Assembly: GCA_902476475.1 (NCBI GenBank)
Contig: CABSDO010000067.1
Coordinates: 1 to 11,383 of the forward strand
Length of the DNA stretch: 11,383 nucleotides
Direction of reading: 5' to 3'
Origin: an uncultured Collinsella sp.
Lineage (GTDB): Bacteria > Actinomycetota > Coriobacteriia > Coriobacteriales > Coriobacteriaceae
Shown: positions 6,915-11,383 of the stretch, piece by piece
Layout: every line of letters begins with the position of its first letter
Position numbering within the stretch: position 1 is the stretch's first letter
Notes under the pieces: model-generated
The model's database searches: none
The model's input: only the letters and a program-made list of their open reading frames with translations
Told to the model about the DNA's origin: nothing
Made by a program: the position numbers and the translations under genes

Positions 6915-8159
6915 TTACTCGTGATCTTGGTAAATCTCACGCGGAGCAAGCTCCGAATGTTTGCGTTTTAAGGTCTTAGGGGCCTTATACGTGTTGCTCT
7001 CGAAGTCGATGTACTCGGTCTGCTTGAGCAGGCGCTCGATCATCTCCTCGTGATCGAACAACTCCCAGGCCTCATGCACGGCATCGAGTTTAGCGTGCGT
7101 CTCGGGACGGCGCGGCATAAACAGCGTGCAGCAGTCGGGAGCGGCCTCAGTCGAGATATCGAACGTACCGATCTCCTCGGCGCGCGCGATGATCTCCTGC
7201 TTGTCCGAACCGATGAGAGGACGGAACACGGGGATCTTCACGGCCTCGTTGACAGCCATGATGTTCTCAAGCGTTTGAGAGGCAACCTGCCCAAGCGATT
7301 CGCCCGTAACGATGGCCTTAGCGCCCTCGATATGCGCGATGCGCTCGGCAACCGAATACATAATGCGGCGATACATGATCACGCGAAGGTTGCTGGGACA
7401 GGTGACCGAAATCTCACGCTGGCAGTCGCCAAACGGCACCACGTACAGGCGGCCGATCTGGACACCCGGCTCAAGCGCACGGATGATATCCTGCACCAAA
7501 TACTCGCTCGTATCGGGCGTCTGCGGACGACCGGAGAAATGTACCGGCACGCACACCGCGCCGCGACGCGCGAGCATCCAGGTCGCCACCGGAGAATCGA
7601 TACCTGACGACAGCAGCGTCACGACCTTGCCGGCAGAACCCACCGGCAGACCGCCCACGCCGCGCTCGGAGCGCGCGTACACATAAACGCTACCCTGGAC
7701 CACCAGTACGTGCACCATCGCATCGGGGTCGTGCATTTGAACCTTTTTATCGGGGAAGGCCTCACACAACACCTCGCCCACCTGACGATTGATGTCAATC
7801 GAGGTGAGCTCATAGTCGGTATTGGAGCGCTTAGCGTGCACCTTAAACGAATCGAAGGAACCAAACTCGCGCAGCGCCTTGACGGCGGCGGCGCAGTACT
7901 CCTGCGGGTCGCGGTTGGTGTGATACGCCAAAGACACACGAGCAACGCCGGGAACGGTGCGAATGACACGCGCCGCATCATCGGCCTGATGCTCGTTAAA
8001 GGTCACGAGGATATAACCGGAAATTCGAGACACGGCGTTCACGGAAAAGGCGGCCAAAGCCGCCTTAATGTTATCCATGAGGATATGCTCAAAATGTGCG
8101 CGGTTCTTGCCCTTCAGTCCAACCTCGTGATAGTGGACCAGGCAGACGCGAGCCGCCAT
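6915..8159 (-). CDS. thiI: tRNA 4-thiouridine synthetase ThiI (no rhodanese domain)
   Basis: ThiI adenylates tRNA uridine 8 and inserts sulfur to make 4-thiouridine, a near-UV sensor; in some bacteria it also feeds thiamine thiazole synthesis. The 414-aa product has the N-terminal ferredoxin-like part with HYHEVGLKGKNR (9-20), a THUMP domain (about 60-165), and a PP-loop ATPase domain with LLSSGIDSPVA (182-192), then the DCCTLFMPRRPETHAK region (342-357) with the likely catalytic cysteine pair. It lacks the C-terminal rhodanese domain of the E. coli protein (482 aa), so sulfur relay must differ, as in Bacillus-type short ThiI. The PP-loop has Ser where SGGxDS usually has its first Gly. The ATG directly follows the rpoZ TAA with no gap, and a terminator follows the gene, so it closes the operon. 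Confidence 0.95.
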   Translation of the reverse strand: MAARVCLVHYHEVGLKGKNRAHFEHILMDNIKAALAAFSVNAVSRISGYILVTFNEHQADDAARVIRTVPGVARVSLAYHTNRDPQEYCAAAVKALREFGSFDSFKVHAKRSNTDYELTSIDINRQVGEVLCEAFPDKKVQMHDPDAMVHVLVVQGSVYVYARSERGVGGLPVGSAGKVVTLLSSGIDSPVATWMLARRGAVCVPVHFSGRPQTPDTSEYLVQDIIRALEPGVQIGRLYVVPFGDCQREISVTCPSNLRVIMYRRIMYSVAERIAHIEGAKAIVTGESLGQVASQTLENIMAVNEAVKIPVFRPLIGSDKQEIIARAEEIGTFDISTEAAPDCCTLFMPRRPETHAKLDAVHEAWELFDHEEMIERLLKQTEYIDFESNTYKAPKTLKRKHSELAPREIYQDHE

Positions 8160-8441
8160 TTAGGCTTCAGCAACCTTGTGGCCGAGCGCCTTCTCGTAAC
8201 GGGCCTCGTCGTAAGAGATGTCGCCGTCGACAATCTCGTCCATAGCCATCGAGATGGTATCGGCACCGGAAAGCCCGATGGTGATGTCATCGACATCCTG
8301 GACGGCAAGCACGCGGTTGTGCTGGCCACGCAGCATGCTATTGATGTCGCAGGCGCGCTTGGAGGCAAGCGAAGCGAGCAGGAAGCGGTTGTGATCGGTC
8401 TTCTCCAGAAGATCGTCAATGCAAGGCTTTACAACGGACAC
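8160..8441 (-). CDS. rpoZ: RNA polymerase omega subunit
   Basis: Omega helps assemble and stabilise core RNA polymerase around beta-prime. The 93-aa product has the family signature CIDDLLEKTDHNRFLLASLASKRACDIN in parts: IDDLLEK (8-14), LASKRACDIN (25-34), and the later TISMAMDEIVDGDISYDEA stretch. The start is a GTG at 8441, 5 bases after the gmk stop, with GAGG very close (3 bases) and AGGA about 10 bases upstream within the gmk end; this suggests translational coupling. Its stop abuts thiI. The gmk-rpoZ pairing is common across bacteria, and with mihF it is typical of Actinobacteria. Confidence 0.95.
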   Translation of the reverse strand: MSVVKPCIDDLLEKTDHNRFLLASLASKRACDINSMLRGQHNRVLAVQDVDDITIGLSGADTISMAMDEIVDGDISYDEARYEKALGHKVAEA

Positions 8442-8446
8442 GGACC

Positions 8447-9016
8447 TCAGATCCTTTCATGCATATCGAGAACGCGAACGAGCTCATCGGTCGCGCGGTC
8501 GAGATCGTCATTAACCACGACGTCGTCGTAGCGGTCGGCAAGGGCAAGCTCATCGGCGGCGTTTGCCATACGCAGCTCAATCGTCTCGGGCGTCTCGGTA
8601 CCGCGACCGACTAGACGCTCGCGGAGCACCTCAAGCGAAGGCGGCTTGATAAAGATCAGCACGGCCTCGGGGAAACGCTCCTTCACCTGCAGGGCGCCCT
8701 GGACATCGATCTCCAAAATCAGAGACGAACCAGAGGCGAGCTTGGACTGGACCTCGCTCACCAACGTGCCGTAGCAGTTACCGTGGACCTCGGCCCACTC
8801 AACAAACTCACCGTTTGCCACGCGGCGGTCGAACTCCTCGCGCGTCAGAAAAAAGTAGTTGACGCCGTCGACCTCACCTTTGCGTGGTGCTCGCGTGGTA
8901 GCCGAAACCGTCAGGCCCAGGTTCGAGCGGCGCTCGCGCACACGAGTGACGAGCGTACCCTTGCCTGCGCCTGACGGTCCAGAAATCACAAAGAGCTTGG
9001 AATCCTGAGCGCTCAC
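8447..9016 (-). CDS. gmk: Guanylate kinase
   Basis: Guanylate kinase converts GMP and ATP to GDP and ADP, an essential step to GTP and dGTP. The 189-aa product is of normal size, with the P-loop GPSGAGKGT (13-21), the GMP-binding SATTRAPRKGE (38-48) and GVNYFF, EWAEVHGNCYGT (73-84), EIDVQGA (102-108), and the lid region RLVGRGTETPETIELRM. In the usual NYYG motif the first Tyr is Cys here, while the second Tyr, which in the yeast enzyme contacts GMP phosphate, is kept. The start is GTG at 9016, directly after the mihF TAA with no gap, so translation is probably coupled. rpoZ follows after 5 bases. Confidence 0.97.
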   Translation of the reverse strand: MSAQDSKLFVISGPSGAGKGTLVTRVRERRSNLGLTVSATTRAPRKGEVDGVNYFFLTREEFDRRVANGEFVEWAEVHGNCYGTLVSEVQSKLASGSSLILEIDVQGALQVKERFPEAVLIFIKPPSLEVLRERLVGRGTETPETIELRMANAADELALADRYDDVVVNDDLDRATDELVRVLDMHERI

Positions 9017-9325
9017 TTATTTGGTCAGCTGCTCGAGGAGCTGCTCGCGCTGACGGACGCCGAGGCCCTGGACGCGACGGGTAGCGGAGATACCGAGCTC
9101 CTCCATGATCTTGGCGGCCTTGGCCTTGCCATAACCAGGGAGAGACTCGATGAGGGTGGAAACCTTCATGCGGGAAGCGATGGGGTCATCGGAGTTGAGC
9201 ACGGACTCGAGGGACTTCTCGCCCTTCTTGATCTGCTCGCGAAGCTCAGCGCGGGCGTGACGTGCGGCAGCAGCCTTCTCAAGAGCCTGCTTGCGCTGCT
9301 CATCGGTAAGCTGAGGGAGTGCCAT
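9017..9325 (-). CDS. mihF: Actinobacterial integration host factor (mIHF)
   Basis: mIHF/sIHF is a small nucleoid protein of Actinobacteria, unrelated to E. coli IHF; it binds DNA and supports phage L5 integration in mycobacteria and chromosome organisation in Streptomyces. The 102-aa product has a charged N-terminal helix (about 7-35, with ARHARAELREQIKKGE), the conserved block SDDPIASRMKVSTLIESLPG (45-64), a helix-hairpin-helix-like element LPGYGKAKAAKIMEELGIS (62-80), and the end RRVQGLGVRQREQLLEQL. The start at 9325 is set by GGAGG 5 bases upstream; an extension to 9337 has no support. It leads the mihF-gmk-rpoZ-thiI unit and has its own candidate promoter. Next to pyrF it keeps an order seen in other Actinobacteria. 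Confidence 0.94.
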   Translation of the reverse strand: MALPQLTDEQRKQALEKAAAARHARAELREQIKKGEKSLESVLNSDDPIASRMKVSTLIESLPGYGKAKAAKIMEELGISATRRVQGLGVRQREQLLEQLTK

Positions 9326-9366
9326 TCGTACCTCCAAAAAGTTGGGTTATATCTGATTCAATAATT

Positions 9367-9398
9367 GGCATTTTAGCACGTAGAACGTACAAAATGCC
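9367..9398 (-). promoter_or_regulatory. Candidate mihF promoter inside an inverted repeat
   Basis: The minus strand reads TGCTAAAAT (9378-9370), an extended -10 with 5 of 6 matches to TATAAT. RNA would start near 9363 with a leader of about 38 bases. The box lies in the right arm of the inverted repeat GGCATTTT (9398-9391) and AAAATGCC (9374-9367), separated by 16 bases; inside, ACG and CGT continue the symmetry imperfectly. A spacer of 20 bases separates TTGGGC from the -10, too long for a normal -35. The repeat may be an operator. It lacks a T-run, so it is not a convincing terminator. Confidence 0.5.
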
Positions 9399-9461
9399 CA
9401 ATCGCGGCTCCATAGGTTAGACGATACCCGCAAAAAGTGCAATATACTGCGCCCAAAGTTA

Positions 9462-9524
9462 AGCCCCTGACCTGCGATTCCACACAAAGGATGGGAAAGT
9501 TTACGCAGGCACAGGGGCTATTTT
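9462..9524. terminator. Two-part hairpin between pyrF and mihF, possible bidirectional terminator or small RNA
   Basis: Arms AGCCCCTG (9462-9469) and CAGGGGCT (9512-9519) pair over 8 bases. After a small asymmetric bulge, CCTGCG (9471-9476) and CGCAGG (9504-9509) pair over 6 more. The loop of 27 bases can form a weaker inner pairing TTCC with GGAA. On the plus strand the stem runs into ATTTTG; on the minus strand into TAACTTTGG, a poorer T-run. It starts 45 bases after the pyrF stop, so it may end the pyr operon. A plus-strand TATACT (9443-9448) lies 13 bases before it, so a short plus-strand RNA of about 70 bases ending here is also possible. Confidence 0.6.
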
Positions 9525-9564
9525 GTGCTAATGAGACCCAAAAGTGGTGACTTAGGGGAATCTT

Positions 9565-10281
9565 TTAGGCGACGTTTTCGACCAGCTCAGCGACAATAGC
9601 GTCAAAGGCGGCAACCGGATCGTCGGCGCCGGTGATGGGACGGCCCACCACAATGTGGCTTGCGCCACGCTCGATAGCCTGGGAAGGCGTCGCCACGCGG
9701 GACTGGTCACCAAGGGCGGCACCCACCGGACGCACACCCGGAGTCACGATCAGGGCATCGGGACCCAGCAGCTCACGCATGTCGTGAGCCTCCATCGGCG
9801 AGCACACGATACCGTCGATGCCGTTGGCCTGAGCGAGCTTTGCCAGGCGGGCGGCCTCCTCGGCCACGGGCGACTCGACGCCGATCTCGCTCAAGGCATC
9901 CTGGTTCATGCTCGTGAGCACGGTGATGGCGACGAGCTTGGCGCGGTCCTCGCGCGCCTCCTCGGCGCCCTCGCGGCAGGCAGCGAGCATGGCGCCCGAA
10001 CCCAAGCCGTGGACCGAAAGCAGATCGGCACCGGCAAGCGAGGCCGAGCGGGCGGCACCGCGAACCTGATGCGGAATATCATGAAACTTAAGGTCAAGAA
10101 AGACCTTAAAGCCCAGGTCCTTAAAGGTCTTGACGATCTGGGGACCCTCGGCGTAATAGAGCGTCATGCCAACCTTGAGCCAGGCGGCATGGCCCGAAAG
10201 CTCGTGGGCAAGCTCGAGCGCACGCTCACGGTCGCAGTCGAGGGCGACGATAACACGGTCGCGGGCATCGGTCTCTAGCAT
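9565..10281 (-). CDS. pyrF: Orotidine 5'-phosphate decarboxylase
   Basis: PyrF decarboxylates OMP to UMP, the last step of de novo pyrimidine synthesis. The 238-aa product is the usual size for the bacterial type, with VIVALDCD (10-17), LKVGMTLYYAEG (35-46), the catalytic FLDLKFHDIP (61-70; Asp63, Lys65, Asp68), VHGLGSG, and the phosphate-binding end VTPGVRP and HIVVGRPI. The ATG at 10281 overlaps the pyrD stop by 7 bases, indicating coupling, and gives MLETDARDRVIVALD; the reading further upstream inside pyrD is out of family and rejected. The Shine-Dalgarno is weak, as expected for a coupled gene. A 239-base gap with a hairpin follows before mihF. Confidence 0.97.
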   Translation of the reverse strand: MLETDARDRVIVALDCDRERALELAHELSGHAAWLKVGMTLYYAEGPQIVKTFKDLGFKVFLDLKFHDIPHQVRGAARSASLAGADLLSVHGLGSGAMLAACREGAEEAREDRAKLVAITVLTSMNQDALSEIGVESPVAEEAARLAKLAQANGIDGIVCSPMEAHDMRELLGPDALIVTPGVRPVGAALGDQSRVATPSQAIERGASHIVVGRPITGADDPVAAFDAIVAELVENVA

Positions 10282-11198
10282 TCGAACGCACCTACCAGTT
10301 CGTTGATGTCCTTCACGCCCTGAGACTCGGCCCAGGTCTCGAGCTCGTGCGCGATCTTGAGCGAAGCGCACGGATCGACGAAGTTGGCCATGCCGACCGA
10401 CACGCAGGTGGCGCCGGCCAGGATAAACTCGGCCGCATCTTCGCCGGTCATGACACCGCCGACACCGTTGATGGGGATATCGACGGCCTGGGCAACCTCC
10501 CAGACCATGCGCACGGCGATGTGGTGGCACAGTGGGCCCGAAAGGCCGCCCTTGGGCTTGGCCACGCGGGACTTGCGGGTATGGACGTCGATGGCCATGC
10601 CCTGGATGGAGTTGATGACCGAAAGGCCGTCGGCGCCGGCGGCCTCGAGGGCCTTGGCGATCTCGGCGACGTTGACCGGCGCCATCTTCACGAACAGCGG
10701 CTTATCGGTCACCTTGCGACAGGCAGCCATAACGGAAGAGGCGCCCTCGGGCGTGGAGCCCATGGCGGCACCGCCGGCGGCGATATTGGGGCAGCTCACG
10801 TTGATCTCGTAGCCGGCAGCCCAGGGGCACAGCTCGACATACATCTCGAGTGCGCGGACAAACTCGTCAACGGAGTGGCCGGCAACCTGACAGATGACCT
10901 GGCAGCCGTCCTTGGAGAGCTGCTCGAGCCACGGACCGGACTCGCGAGCAAAGGCGGCCACGCCGGGGTTCTGAAGGCCCACGGAGTTGATCATACCGCC
11001 GGGGATCTCGGCCATGCGGGGCGCGGGGTTGCCGGGCCAGGGCTCGGCAGCGCAACCCTTGGTGGTGATGGCGCCCAGCTGGGAAACATCAAAGAAGTTC
11101 TGGAACTGCCAACCGTAGCCAAAGGTACCGGCTGCAGTGTTGATGGGGTTCTGCATCTTGACGCCGCCGAAATCGACGGCCATGTTCACGGTACCCAC
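10275..11198 (-). CDS. pyrD: Dihydroorotate dehydrogenase, class 1B catalytic subunit
   Basis: PyrD oxidises dihydroorotate to orotate on FMN; in class 1B, electrons pass through PyrK (FAD and 2Fe-2S) to NAD. The 307-aa product has NPINTAAGTFGYG (17-29), GAITTKGCA (42-50), NSVGLQNPG (71-79), the loop GYEINVSCPNI (129-139) whose Cys136 is the catalytic base, FVKMAP, and the FMN phosphate site GVGGVMTGEDAAEFILAGA. Upstream pyrK places it in class 1B. The start is taken as GTG 11198, sharing one base with the pyrK TAG (TAGTG) and with GGTGG 7 bases upstream. A GTG and an ATG (11183) slightly downstream are also possible; the ATG would start MAVDFGGVKMQN, which fits the family as well. The start is thus the least certain point. 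Confidence 0.96.
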   Translation of the reverse strand: MGTVNMAVDFGGVKMQNPINTAAGTFGYGWQFQNFFDVSQLGAITTKGCAAEPWPGNPAPRMAEIPGGMINSVGLQNPGVAAFARESGPWLEQLSKDGCQVICQVAGHSVDEFVRALEMYVELCPWAAGYEINVSCPNIAAGGAAMGSTPEGASSVMAACRKVTDKPLFVKMAPVNVAEIAKALEAAGADGLSVINSIQGMAIDVHTRKSRVAKPKGGLSGPLCHHIAVRMVWEVAQAVDIPINGVGGVMTGEDAAEFILAGATCVSVGMANFVDPCASLKIAHELETWAESQGVKDINELVGAFEC

Positions 11199-11383
11199 TA
11201 GAAGACCACCACCTTGGAAGCATCGAACACGGGGCCGCACATGCAAGCACCCTTCATACCGTCGACCGTCTCGACATTGCAGGTGTTGCAGGCGCCAAAG
11301 CCACAGCTCATCATGCGCTCGAGCGACACCTCGCAGTACACACCGGCCTCGGCGGCAGCGGCGGCGACTTTCTTCATCATGAC
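11198..11383 (-). CDS. pyrK: Dihydroorotate dehydrogenase electron-transfer subunit PyrK, C-terminal end
   Basis: Only the last 61 or so codons are in the window; the start is beyond the right edge. The PyrK subunit carries FAD and a 2Fe-2S cluster and links PyrD to NAD. Visible are LERMMSCGFGACNTC followed by ACMCGPVF and FDASKVVVF, the usual C-terminal cluster domain. Cysteine spacing is C-x4-C-x2-C-x11-C-x-C, with one extra Cys where the family commonly has Asp before GPVF. The TAG stop shares its last base with the pyrD GTG, so both are translated from one message. The FAD/NAD domain cannot be checked here. Confidence 0.92.
   Translation of the reverse strand, partial: VMMKKVAAAAAEAGVYCEVSLERMMSCGFGACNTCNVETVDGMKGACMCGPVFDASKVVVF

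Noticed and set aside
8823..8858. Gmk sequence NCYG in place of NYYG as a sign of lost function
   Set aside because: The changed residue is the first Tyr; the second, GMP-contacting Tyr and all other motifs are intact, so activity is expected.
9441..9446. Minus-strand TATATT as an extra mihF promoter
   Set aside because: No -35 match at normal spacing and no TGn extension; the TGCTAAAAT nearer the gene is better placed.
10347..11201. Plus-strand open frame (284 codons) opposite pyrD
   Set aside because: Gly/His/Asp-rich shadow of the pyrD codons, with no domain and no room for its own signals in a packed minus-strand operon.
1..11383. Mobile elements, CRISPR, tRNA or rRNA genes, defence or biosynthetic clusters
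   Set aside because: Nearly all sequence is taken by recognised core genes on one strand; gaps are at most 239 bases and hold no direct-repeat array, transposase end or tRNA-like fold that I can see.

Overview
The window is a compact chromosomal segment of housekeeping and competence genes, all on the minus strand, so transcription runs from high to low coordinates. Gene content, high G+C, GTG starts and the mIHF-gmk-rpoZ cluster point to an actinobacterium. The protein styles and the comEA-comEC-holA-rpsT-lepA order suggest class Coriobacteriia, with Collinsella as my best guess from memory (inference, not searched). I see no mobile element, tRNA, rRNA, CRISPR array, toxin-antitoxin pair or phage gene.

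In transcription order there are three blocks. (1) 11383-9565: the 3' end of pyrK, then pyrD and pyrF, with overlapping genes. These encode class 1B dihydroorotate dehydrogenase and OMP decarboxylase of de novo UMP synthesis. (2) 9325-6915: mihF, gmk, rpoZ and thiI, packed with 0, 5 and 0 bases between genes. They encode a nucleoid protein, guanylate kinase, RNA polymerase omega and tRNA 4-thiouridine synthetase. A strong hairpin terminator closes this block at 6904-6871. (3) 6701-1: comEA and comEC (ATGA overlap), holA, rpsT, lepA and the 5' part of a tRNA-dihydrouridine synthase gene. This block has candidate internal promoters before comEA, holA and rpsT, and a strong hairpin terminator between rpsT and lepA.

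The genes serve nucleotide synthesis, transcription, translation and DNA uptake. ComEA would bind incoming DNA outside the membrane and ComEC would form the import channel. PyrD and PyrF feed UMP synthesis and Gmk makes GDP. S20, EF4, ThiI and Dus all act on the ribosome or tRNA. Several natural starts are internal to longer open frames; starts were reset using Shine-Dalgarno sites, gene overlaps, hairpins and family N termini.

I found no convincing new system. The points worth a second look are in the four intergenic gaps (78 to 239 bases): a two-part hairpin between pyrF and mihF, an inverted repeat over the mihF promoter, a 12-base palindrome in the comEA promoter spacer, a leader hairpin before rpsT, and a possibly leaderless lepA. 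No gene-free stretch exceeds 300 bases.
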